DNA of 64,000 nucleotides from Chamaelirium japonicum. Its lineage: Eukaryota > Streptophyta > Magnoliopsida > Liliales > Melanthiaceae. Below, in pieces: positions 35,426-64,000 of the stretch. Both the position numbers and the translations under genes were made by a program. The stretch's first letter is position 1; each line of letters starts with the position of its first letter. The DNA is taken from positions 15,843,775 to 15,907,774 of the forward strand of contig OX393552.1 of assembly GCA_947650365.1 (NCBI GenBank), read 5' to 3'. The notes under the pieces were generated by a model, which was not told where the DNA came from, searched no databases, and was given only the letters and a program-made list of their open reading frames with translations.

Positions 35426-35583
35426 GATGTATGAAGATTACACAACCAAGATGAGATGTTCGGGCATCTTGTCTACTCCCAAGACTGCAAAAATTTTATG
35501 TGACACACATTAACACACGTCTTTCTCTCCGGACTCTAGCAATGTCAGGCTTGGGTTAGCTACAGCTTCAATCCATTGAGGAT

Positions 35584-35910
35584 GCAATTACAAAAACTCT
35601 CCTGAACAACACACTTTATTTCATATTGGTCCCTCAACATTGTTTTTGAATAATTTGATCCCCAAACTATGCTCTGTTTGCATTTAACCCCCTCCAACAA
35701 CTTTTTATCCTGAAAATATCCCTATCAGTTTCCAATAATACACAAAATTATTTTAAAACTTACCATGACAAGAGTACTTTTGGGAAAAAAGTTGATGGAG
35801 GGGGCTAAATGCAAACAAAGTAAAATTCAGGTATCAAATTGTCCAAAAAAATAGTTAAGGGATCAATATGAAATGAGATGTATAATTCGGGAGACTTTTT
35901 TGTAATTTGC
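35584..35910. mobile_element. MITE with inverted ends (copy A)
   Basis: GCAATTACAAAAACTCTCCTG at the left pairs with CGGGAGACTTTTTTGTAATTTGC at the right. The complementary GGTCCCTCAACA/GGGATCAATATGAAAT words continue inward. Length is 327 bp with no ORF. It is shared with copy B, so it predates the duplication. Confidence 0.7.
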
Positions 35911-36030
35911 GCTAAATATTTCTCACAGGACATGACCTCCAATTATGGGGATATACACTTTGCCACATAGATGTATATGAAGCCACCTTATATCATGTTA
36001 TCGTCGGTAAGTCATTCCTCACCCCACTAA

Positions 36031-38712
36031 GGATGTGTTTGGCATTGGTTTTGGAGGCCTAGTTTTGCGTCAAAACTAGTTCCGCTTGCCAAACTGGTTT
36101 TGGTATAAGATTTTAGTGCGTTTGGGATTCGATTAGAAAATTAGTTTTCCAAAATCAAAATCAGAAAATCGTCAAAACCCAAAAGCAAAAATTTTCTGCT
36201 TTTGGGTTCTTCTTTTGGGTTCTTGAGGCAAGAAGGCAAAATATTAATTAAAAAAAATTATTGTGAATAACATATATGTTGTAGAGAGAAACTATTATAA
36301 AGAGAAAAAATTAAAACCGGAAGAATATATACATATTATATTGTAGAGAGAGAAAATTATTATAGAGAGAATACTTTAGAGAAAATATATGATAGAAATA
36401 AAAATATTATAGAGAGAGAAAATTCTAAAAAGAAGAATATAGTAGAGAGTATTAAATAAATAAATATGTAGTGAGAGAAAATATTAAAGATAAAAAATAT
36501 TATAGAGAAGAAATATTATAGAAAGAAAGTATTATAGAGAGAGAAAATATTATAGAAAAAGAGAATATTTTAGAGAGAAAATATTATAGAAAGATAACAT
36601 TTTAGAGAAAGAATATGTTATAGAGAGTAGTTTAGATATAAAATATTGTAGAGAGAAAAAAAAAATAGAGAGGAGAAAAATATTAATAATAGAGAGAGAA
36701 GATATCATAGAGAGCGAAAATATAATAGAAATAGAATATTTTAGAGAGAAAAATATTATAAAAAGAGAATATTTTAGAGAAAAAAATATTATAGAGCATA
36801 AACTTTATAGAAATGGGATATTTTAGAGAGAGAAAATATTGTAGAAATAGAATATTTTAGAAAGAAAAAATATTATAGAGAGAGAAAATATTGTAGAAAG
36901 AGAATATTTTATAGAGATAAAATATTATAGAAAGAGAATATTTTAGAGAGAGAAATTTGGAAAAGAAATATTAAAGAGAAAAAAAATAACATAGATGGGA
37001 GAAAAATATTAATTATAGAGAGAGAAGATATCATAGAGAGAGAAAATGTTCAAGAGAGAAAATATTATAGAAAGAATATTTTAGAGAGAGAAAATAGTTT
37101 ACAAAGAGAATATATTAGAGAAAAATTTTGTAGAGAGAAAACATTGTAGAATATGATATTTTAGAGAAAAAATTTTATAGAAAGAGAATATTTTAGAGAG
37201 AGAAAATATTATAGAAATATAATATTTTAGAGAAATAATATGTTATAGAGAGTAGTTTAGATGGAAAATATTGTAGAGAGAGAAAAAAACATAGAAAGAA
37301 GAAAATTAATAATAATAGAGTGAGAAAATACCATAGAGAGAGAAAATATAATAGAAATAGAATATTTTAGAGAGAAAAAATATTATAAAACGAGAATATT
37401 TTAGAAAGAGAAATGTTATAGAGCAAAAACTTTATAGAAATAGGATATTTTAGAGAAAGAAAATATTGTAAAAAGAGAATATTCTAGAGAGAGAATATTT
37501 TAGAAAGAAAATATATTATAGAGAGAGAAAATATTATAGAAATAGAATATTTTACAAAGATAAAATATTTTAGAAAGAGAATATTTTAGAGAGAGAATAT
37601 ATAGAAAGAGTAAAATTTAAAAAAGAAATATTATAGAGAGAGAAAATAACATAGAGGGGAGAAAAATATTAATTATAGAGAGAGAAGATATCATAGAGAG
37701 AAAATATCCAAGAGAGAAAATATTATAGAAAGAATATTTTAGAGAGAGAAAATAGTATACAAAGAGAATATTTTAGAGAGAAAAATATCGTAGAGAGAAA
37801 ATATTGTAGAATATGATATTTTAGAGAGAAAATTTGATAGAAAGAGAATATTTTAGGGAGAAATAATATTATAGAGAGAGAATATTTTAGAAAGAGAAAA
37901 TATTACAGCGAGAGAAAATGACATAAAGAGGAAAAAATATTATACAGAGGAAATATCATAGAGAAAAAAGGGATAGAAAAAAAATATTGTTGAAAGAGAT
38001 CGAAGATATTACAGATAGAAAAAATGATATAGAAAGATAATATTTTATAAAGAAAAAAATATTGTAAAGAGAAAATATTGTAGAATGAGAATATTATAGA
38101 GAGAGAAAAAATATTGTACAAAAAAAATATTTTAGAGAGAGAAAATATTGTAAAGACAAAATATTTTAAAGAGCAAATATTTAAAGAGAAACTAAATGAG
38201 AGAAAATATTATAGAGAGAAAATATCATAGAGAAAAAAAATGTGGTAGAGAGAGAAGAAATAATATTGTAGAGAGAAAATATTAGAGAAAGTGTTATAGA
38301 GAGAATATTTTTAGAGAGAGAAAATCTTATAGCAAGAGAATATTTTAGAGAGAGAAAATATTATAGAATGAGTATATTATAGAGAGAAAATATTGTAGAA
38401 TAAGAGTATTTTAGATAGAAAATGACGTAGTGAGAAGACAAAATATTATAGAGAGAAAATATCATAGAAGTAATATTGGAGAGAAAATATTGTAAAAAGA
38501 AAATATCGTAGAGAAAAAATATTGGAGAGAACATTTTAGAAAAATAACTGTAAAACTAGTTTTAGGCTCAAAACTGGTTTTATTGCCAAATGCTCAAATG
38601 TTGATAATTCTAGAACTGGTTTTCGATAAGCTAAAACTGATTTTGCACAAAACTAGTTCTTGGTATTCCAAAATCAAAACCTAAAATTTCAAAACCAATG
38701 CCAAACGCACCC
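36031..38712. mobile_element. PIF/Harbinger-type non-autonomous element filled with minisatellite
   Basis: The ends GGATGTGTTTGGCATTGG and CCAATGCCAAACGCACCC are inverted repeats, and the similarity extends inward (AAAACTAGTT, AAAACTGGTTTT words). The flanking TAA at 36028-36030 and 38713-38715 is the 3-bp target duplication typical of this superfamily. No transposase is present. The 2.2-kb interior is an AT-rich repeat. It interrupts copy A of the segmental duplication, while copy B has no element at this site. Confidence 0.85.
36270..38550. repeat. AT/GA-rich minisatellite, ~2.3 kb
   Basis: Degenerate repetition of words such as TTTTAGAGAGAGAAAATATT and ATAGAAAGAGAATA with a period of roughly 30 bp. 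The plus strand is almost free of C. Confidence 0.95.
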
Positions 38713-38715
38713 TAA

Positions 38716-39150
38716 GTTTTATCAAAGTTCCATGGATCAGGTGGAGATGGTGGCACTGGAGAGAGACAACAGACGAAGCAAGTTCTTTGCAGACAATCTC
38801 CAGCCGATTGCCATTGATGCCAGACCCATCACCCTCCGCCTTGGTAGCGGCCCCATCTTTCTCCGCCGCCTCCTTTTCCGACGACACCCCATGCCATCCT
38901 CCTCTTTCTCCTTCCTCCTCCTTTCTTTCTTCCTCCTCCTCCTCCCTTCCTCTTCTTCCTCCATGTTGCAATGCCTGAACCCTAGTCGCTGGGTGACGAA
39001 GGAAGTTGGGAGGAAGAGGATCAAGGAGGGAGGAGGATCGGATAGCGGCTAGGGTTTAGGCGCAAGGAAGACAGAGGAAGGAGGTGTAGGAGGTTGAAGA
39101 GGAAGGAGTAGCGAGGAAGCCAACGTCATATGGTTCCAGCGTGGAGAAGA
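38716..39150. repeat. Segmental duplication, copy A (right part)
   Basis: TTCCATGGATCAGGTGGAGATGGTGGC and the following purine/pyrimidine-rich stretch match 40448-40966. ORFs on both strands (38660-39052, 38681-38971) are low-complexity Ser/Pro- or Arg/Glu-rich and are not supported as genes. Confidence 0.75.
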
Positions 39151-39230
39151 TTAGACTTGATGCTACTAAATACTTGCAATGACGGACGGGAGAAAGTTAG
39201 AAACAGAGGAATACACCAATGGATAAGTCT

Positions 39231-39845
39231 CTTTTTTTTTTTTTTGTGGTTATGCAAAGGCCACAATCAGACCTCCGCAAGGGAGTGTCACATGCCGGCG
39301 CTAGCAAAGATGACCAACACACTGCTAGAAAAAAATAGCTCCACACCACGACCGACGGAAGACAAGACCATGTCCGAAAGAACGGAAAATACAGAGTTAA
39401 AGAAAAGAAAAACACCATCAAACCAACAAAAAGCTGCAAAATCCGGCGATCCGCCATCAACTCCAGCGGTATATCCAGACCAGAAGGGAGCCGTATCGTG
39501 CCTCCGAACCACCATCGCCACCACCCGCCAGGGGCCTCCCACCGCCCCAAGAAGTGGTATGAACATCCACCATCGAAGAGCCTCACACCCGGGCCAGATC
39601 CAACCCGTTGCAGAACCCGACAAGCAAGGCCTCCAACGTTGAACTCCGGACAACAACCGAGCAGGGAAGATGGTCGCACGACTCTGGCTCGATGAACACA
39701 AAACCCCGACCGTCAGAGACACCTCTATACGCAAAGGAACGAGTGAGAGGCCAGATCCCACCCCTCAGACAAACGGATCCAAAGCCCGACCTCCCCGGAG
39801 GAGACCGGAAGGACGCGGCGACATCCTAACAAAAACCACTTCTTT
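39231..39845 (-). mobile_element. Possible LINE-like 3' end with poly-A (copy B)
   Basis: The minus strand runs through the same G/T-rich segment as copy A, then GGTCTGATTGTGGCC and a poly-A tract (39231-39245). This is consistent with a 5'-truncated non-LTR element. There is no reverse-transcriptase motif. Confidence 0.4.
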
Positions 39846-40966
39846 CATTTGATGAATGAAGATTACACAACTAAGAGGAGATGTTCGGGCATCTTGTCTA
39901 CTCCCAAGACTGCAAAAATTTTATGTGACACATAAACACACGTCTTTCTCTCTGGACTCTCGCAATGTCAGGCTTGGGTTAGCTACAGCTTCAATCCATT
40001 GAGGATGCAAATTACAAAAATCTCCCCTGAACTATACACCTCATTTCATATTAGTCCCTCAAAATTGTTTTTGAAAAATTTGATCCCCAAACTATATTCT
40101 GTTGCATTTAATCCCCTCCGCCAACTTTTTATCATGAAAATAACCCTATCAGTTTCCAATAATACACAAATTTTTTTTAAAACTTACCATGACAAGGGTA
40201 CTTTCGGAATAAAAGTTGGAGGTGACTAAATGCAAACGGGTCCAAAAAAATAGTTGAGGGGACCAATATGAAATGACGTGTACAGTTTCGGGAAGGTTTT
40301 TGTAATTTACCCTAAATATTTCACAGGAAAAGACCTCCAACTTTGGTGAAATACACTTGCCACATAGATGTATATGAAGCCACCTTATATTCGTCGGTCA
40401 GTCATTCCCCACCCCGCTATGTTACTGACGAACGACTCGCTTTATCAAGGTTCCATGGATCAGGTGGAGATGGTGGCAGAGTGGATAGAGGCAACAGGCG
40501 AGGCAAGTTCTTTGCCAACAATCTCCAGCCGGTTGTCATTGATGCCGAACCCATCATCCTCCGCCTTGGCAGCCACTCCGCCACCGCCTCCTTTTCCGAC
40601 AACACTCCCTGCCACCCTCCTCTTCCTCCTCCCTCCTTCTGTCTTTCCTCCTCCTCCTCCCTCCTCCTCCTTCCTCCATCTTTCCTACAACGGAAACCTA
40701 CACAGTTGGCCCTCCTCCCCTTCCTTTAATTTTCATCCTCGTCCTCCCTTCTTCTTCTTCTTCCTCCGTCTTGCCACGCATGAACCATAGTCGATAGGCG
40801 ACGAAGGAAGGAGGGAGAAAGAGGATGAAGGAGTGAGGAGGATCGGACAACGGCTAAGGTTCAGGCGCGGGGAAGACAAAGGAAGAAGGAGGAGGAGGAG
40901 GTTGAAGAGGAAGGGGGAGGAGGGAGGAAGCCAATGTCTTAGGGTTCCGGCACGAGAAAGATGGAG
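39263..40966. repeat. Tandem segmental duplication, copy B
   Basis: Matches 34849-36027 joined to 38716-39150, that is copy A without the PIF-type insertion. At the insertion point B has ~16 extra bases. It contains the MITE at 40007-40310. The pyrimidine-rich stretch at 40600-40780 explains the Pro/Ser-rich ORFs there. Confidence 0.85.
40007..40310. mobile_element. MITE with inverted ends (copy B)
   Basis: Second copy of the MITE at 35584-35910, with an internal deletion. Confidence 0.65.
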
Positions 40967-41419
40967 GAGCATGAAAGATGGAGGAGGGTGGCTGGGTGGG
41001 GAGCGGCGGGGATGACCACGGTGGGCTGGCTAGTCGGCCGGGGACGATTGCGGCCATGTTCGGGGAGCGAAGGAGGGGCATTTTGGGTTACTGTGGGTGT
41101 CAAGACCAAAATGGGTTGAGGGCCAAGACAGATTCGAATGCCATAACTAATTCCATGGGTGTGAATAGACAAACCCATAGAACAAAGTGCAAAAAAGAAG
41201 CCACTTTTAGTAATTCATCAAACGATAAAGTCTAACATACACGGTATACACCGACCTCACTAAAACATATCGATAATGTCTACAGAAAAAAAAAAAAAAA
41301 AAGTACACGAAATAGGTAAAAAAGGCCATAATAAACAATATGGAAATAGACTCCTTTGTATATACAGCTCCTAAATCATGTACCAGTAAGTTAATGTTTA
41401 TCCGATAGCTGATGGCTTT
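40967..41419. other. Sequence 3' of COP10
   Basis: It must hold the COP10 3' UTR at its right end. No canonical AATAAA was found on the minus strand just below the stop, and an A18-like run lies at about 41285-41302. No other gene was seen. Confidence 0.4.
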
Positions 41420-60979
<19,560 letters not shown>

Positions 60980-61460
60980 CAGTCACTCCACGTAGTTCAA
61001 TTTCTGTGTCCGGTGCTGGAGGTGGGTTATCTGATCTCGATTCTTAAAGCGAAACTAACGGCTCCAACCAAAGTAACGAGCGCTGCTCTGTGTCCGTTTG
61101 TTTGTCTACTTTTGTGTTCCAGTATCATTTTCCAAGGAACAACACTTGGCTCCAAACAGGTGAACCGGCCCCGCAAGCTGATGTGGCAATCAATGATTGG
61201 ACAATTACCCAATTATATAATGGTTTACTCATCGGATGGAGAGAATTTGGTGTATTGGTGTGGTTCTTTCTCTATTGTCATTTTTATTCCAACAATCATC
61301 ATGCAATCAAATTTTTTTTTTTTATGAACGGTAAGAAATGATTGTATAAGAAAAGAGAAAAAACGGTTATGACTTTGCGCTAATTGAGCATGCGAAGGAG
61401 GTTCTACATATCAAGACACGTAGTTGTGCGCAAACAACTTCACCCCTCTCCTAACACGAT
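60980..61460 (-). promoter_or_regulatory. COP10 5' UTR and promoter region
   Basis: Upstream of the COP10 ATG (context GACTGATGTCT). No clear TATA box was found in the first 150 bp, so the gene may have a TATA-less promoter. The plus ORFs at 61013-61341 show no domain. Confidence 0.4.
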
Positions 61461-61584
61461 GATCACACCAGAAAAAACATGTTAAACACACAAGCTTCCC
61501 CTAAATAATCACAACGCTCGGGGATAATCACTTTCGTGCCCCGTTCCTGGTAATTCGATCGCTCTCTTTCGATAACTTGTGCTA

Positions 61585-62451
61585 CTAAGCTTCCGATTCT
61601 ACGAGACGGTTTATGAGATCCTGTTGCAACCGAAAGAAATGCATTTGGGTCTCCAGGGGGCAGTTCCGATACTTGATTACCATCGTACGAAGGCACACCA
61701 CATCCTTCTGTTCTGGGTCTAACTTGTAGATGTCATCGCTGGGTATTATCTTGCCAAAAGCCTCTATGACATTCGCAATAGCTATTTGGATACTTGTATG
61801 TTTCTTTTTGGGAATCCCTGCTAAGTATTTCAGGTCGAAGACAATACCGTGTGTACTCGTGCCAACCTTTTTAGGAATATCTAAATTAGCATAAGTTGCC
61901 ACCAGCTCTTTCTTGCATACTAGTGACATCTCATCATTGCCACCATATCTCCTTGTGAGCATCAATTGCAGCTTCACCTTCTTCTTTCAAGCCCTACAAG
62001 AAAGAAAACCTGGACCTTTAGGGGGTGTTTGACTTCATTCCGGAACAGCCTATTTCCATTCCGAATTCCCTGATTTGAAATTAACGGCTAGTAATTGTTC
62101 CAGTGGAATGAAGGACTTGGGAACTAAAAAATCTCACTCCTGTTGTTTCAGTACCAACGTGAGAGCTCGACCATCAAATTGCATTGAAAATAGTAATTGA
62201 TGATAATAAACCTTTCTGGAAGAGGATTAAGGGGAACAACTGTTCCACATACCAAACACCCCCTTAATTTCCCTTACAAGAGAAAGAGCTAGATTATTCC
62301 CAAGCGAAGCACAATGCTGAATTTCTAAATTCTGCACTGCAGAATTCAGCACCCCCTTGGCATTTAGGCCACCTGAAGATGGCTCATCTTGTGATCCATC
62401 TAGTACGGCATTATCATCCCGAAAAGGCCCTTGATTATCCTCCTCCTGCAT
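61585..62451 (-). CDS. Hypothetical two-part gene or pseudogene, unrecognised
   Basis: Two open segments on the minus strand: 62451-62270 (MQEEDNQGPFRDDNAVLDG, then LNSAVQNLEIQHCASLGNNL) and 61977-61585 (TRRYGGNDEMSLVCKKELV, KVGTSTHGIVFDLKYLAG, LDPEQKDVVCLRTMVIKYR, HFFRLQQDLINRLV). A plausible GTAAGG donor near 62279 and a TTCTTGTAG acceptor near 62000 would remove the Tourist MITE as intron sequence, but the join is followed by a stop unless another acceptor a few bases on is used. The composition is that of a normal soluble protein. I recognise no family. It lies ~600 bp beyond the COP10 start, on the same strand. Confidence 0.4.
62021..62263. mobile_element. Tourist-like (PIF/Harbinger) MITE, 243 bp
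   Basis: The ends GGGGGTGTTTGACTTCATTCC and ACATACCAAACACCCCC are inverted repeats, with GGAACA and TGTTCC matching further in. A TTA target duplication (62018-62020, 62264-62266) is the hallmark of Tourist elements. Confidence 0.9.
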
Positions 62452-62530
62452 CTGCTCCGCCTCCTCTCCAAGAATTGCTTAGCGAGATCCATTGGCAATG
62501 GAGACCAAATCCAGTGTGGGGTTTAGAATA

Positions 62531-63075
62531 ACTGCGGTGTGAGCCCGGGCCGTCCGATCCATTCCATCAAGTGAGGTGGAGTAAATGGTGAGGTAAGAGC
62601 CGGACCGTCTGATCTATTCCATCCAACCGATGGGATTCACCTTACATCACAAAATAGCTGTTACTGTAGCGGCTACAGTAACATCGAATTTGGTGATGTC
62701 CGGGTGAATCCAATCTGTTGGATCGATGGGAATCAAACGGTCCAAAAAAATTTCGTTGTTACTGTAGTGGCTACAGTAACAACGAATTCTCTGTGGTCCG
62801 TTCGATTCTCATGGATTGGATTGGATCAAAATTTTTGGACTGTTTGATTCCCATCGATCTAACGGAAGGGATTTATCTGGACAACAGAATTTGTTCTTAC
62901 TGTAGCCTCTACAGTAACAACGATAATGTGTTGTCTGGGTGAATCCCATCGGTTGGATGGATTACGATCGGACGGTGCCCGGCTCACACCGCACAGTAAC
63001 AACGAGAATGTGTTTTCGGGGTGAATTACATTCGTTGGATCAATTCCGATCGGACGGCCTGAGCTCACACCGCAC
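62531..63075. mobile_element. Foldback-type MITE with three internal palindromes
   Basis: ACTGCGGTGTGAGC...GGCCGTCCGATC at the left is the inverse of GATCGGACGGCC...GCTCACACCGCA at the right, with a further inverted copy at 62966-62996. The interior has three copies of the 23-bp palindrome listed next. Confidence 0.7.
62660..62918. repeat. Three copies of a 23-bp palindrome
   Basis: GTTACTGTAGCGGCTACAGTAAC at 62660-62682, a one-base variant at 62758-62780, and CTTACTGTAGCCTCTACAGTAAC at 62896-62918. Each forms a 10-11-bp stem with almost no loop. Confidence 0.9.
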
Positions 63076-63094
63076 ATATTCTACGTCGAAATGT

Positions 63095-63152
63095 AGCCGT
63101 CTGATGCATGTGCTACGTGCATCGCATGCACGCAGCGGTGCATCGGACGGCT
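63095..63152. repeat. Hairpin with 14-bp stem
   Basis: AGCCGTCTGATGCA at the left pairs with TGCATCGGACGGCT at the right (one G-T pair). The ~30-nt loop is itself partly palindromic (GTGCATCGCATGCAC). Confidence 0.85.
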
Positions 63153-63235
63153 GTGGTGCGGTGCCGCACTTACCGCATGCCGCATTGTATATAATTGTAT
63201 ATAGGGTGAGGATGATCATGTTACCCTAGACAACA

Positions 63236-63960
63236 AACGGTTACTACGGACGGTGAATAAAGCTTCTACCGTTTGATGATCCTAGAAGTTTTGGAATTCC
63301 TTGAAAATTGGTGAGGATGATCATGTTACCCTAGACAACACACCCACCAATTTTACAAAATTCCAAAACTTCCAAGGTGGTCAAAATGATCGTAGCTTAT
63401 TTTCTCCTTTCGTAGCTCATAGGAGGAATGTTACAGTGAGCTATGAGCTACAGAAGAATAAAATGAGCTACGATCATTTTGACCACCCTAGAAGTTTTGG
63501 AATTTTGTAAAAATTGGTAGGTGTGTTGTCTATGGTAACATGATCATCCTCACCAATTTTCAAGGAATTCCAAAACTTCTAGGGTCATCAAACGGTAGGG
63601 TAGTCAAAATTGGTGATCCTAGAAGTTTTGGAATTCCTTGAAAATTGGTGTGGATGATCATGTTACCATAGACAACACACCCACCAATTTTCACTAAATT
63701 CCAAAACTTCTAGGGTAGTCAAAATGATCGTAGCTCATTTTCTCCTTCCGTAGCTCATAGCTCACTGTAACATTCCTCATATATATAGGGGAAAATGAGC
63801 TACGATCATTTTGACCACCCTAGAAGTTTTGGAATTTTGTGAAAATTGGTGGGTGTGTTTTCTAGGGTAACATGGTCATCCTCATCAATTTTCAAGGAAT
63901 TCCAAAACTTCTAGGGTCATCAAACGGTAAAAGCTTTATCCACCGTCCGTAGTAACCGTT
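63236..63960. mobile_element. Nested palindrome (foldback) element
   Basis: The outer arms AACGGTTACTACGGACGGTG (63236-) and CACCGTCCGTAGTAACCGTT (-63960) enclose two large palindromes: 63303-63397 with 63466-63560, and 63641-63735 with 63798-63892. All four arms are versions of the same ~95-bp sequence (AAAATTGGTGAGGATGATCA...CAAAATGATCGTAGCT). The window ends in what looks like the start of another unit (TTGATGACCCTAGAAGTTTT, from about 63979). Confidence 0.9.
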
Positions 63961-64000
63961 AATTTTGCTTCTACCATTTGATGACCCTAGAAGTTTTGGA

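Larger units (their letters stand above)
34849..36030. repeat. Tandem segmental duplication, copy A (left part)
   Basis: Begins AATCAGACCT...GTCACATGCCGGCGCTAGC and matches copy B (from 39263) through to the insertion point of the PIF-type element at 36030. The copy resumes at 38716-39150. By eye the copies differ at roughly 10-15% of positions. Confidence 0.85.

Noticed and set aside
38681-39024. Arg/Glu-rich minus-strand ORFs in copy A
   Set aside because: They follow a CTCCTCC-type pyrimidine tract; copy B does not preserve the frame.

Overview
The window is nuclear DNA of a flowering plant. One cellular gene can be recognised with certainty: a homologue of COP10, the plant ubiquitin-E2 variant that represses photomorphogenesis. 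It is on the minus strand in four exons spread over 41420-60979. All splice sites are GT-AG and the phases join to a 172-residue protein. The GC-rich first exon (many GCC, GGC and TCG codons) hints at a monocot or another non-eudicot, but the species cannot be named from this window. Almost everything else is transposable-element sequence, much of it nested.

Layout, left to right. 1-3224: 3' part of a Ty3/gypsy element with an LTR whose last ~55 bp match the end of a different LTR family (Cassandra). It sits directly against 3225-6933, a decayed Ty1/copia gag-protease-integrase with leader and PBS, followed by its LTR from 6936. That LTR is interrupted by a complete gag-only LTR retrotransposon at 7837-18750: 3.7-kb LTRs, ACTTC target duplication, iMet PBS, PPT, a 106-bp tandem array and no pol. 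18756-28436 is a mosaic: a Tat-type gypsy protease/RT scrap, a probable solo LTR, a tRNA-type SINE, MITEs, a foldback and one unassigned 138-codon ORF. 28437-34330 looks like a Mutator-type shell holding a Tat-like LTR element (28674-34015), which itself holds a Cassandra TRIM with 5S-rRNA-like LTRs (30864-31592). 34382-34672 is a second SINE. 34849-40966 is a diverged tandem segmental duplication whose left copy was hit by a 2.7-kb PIF/Harbinger-type element packed with an AT-rich minisatellite.

The COP10 gene follows. Intron 2 (15.4 kb) contains a LINE ORF2 remnant split by an 8.5-kb gag-protease LTR element (42666-51205). That element is broken by two hAT-type insertions, one in its 5' LTR and one in gag, and the one in gag carries a probable solo LTR. 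The same intron holds a decayed gypsy RT-integrase, a 1-kb foldback and further MITEs. Beyond the COP10 start are a possible small gene on the same strand (61585-62451) with a Tourist MITE in its putative intron, then a dense cluster of palindromic foldback repeats to the window end.

The main biological points are a conserved light-signalling gene that tolerates a 15-kb intron of nested transposons, and several non-autonomous LTR elements that lack pol. Three of these carry tandem minisatellites in LTR or internal sequence. No prokaryote-type system, CRISPR array, tRNA gene or organellar insert was seen.
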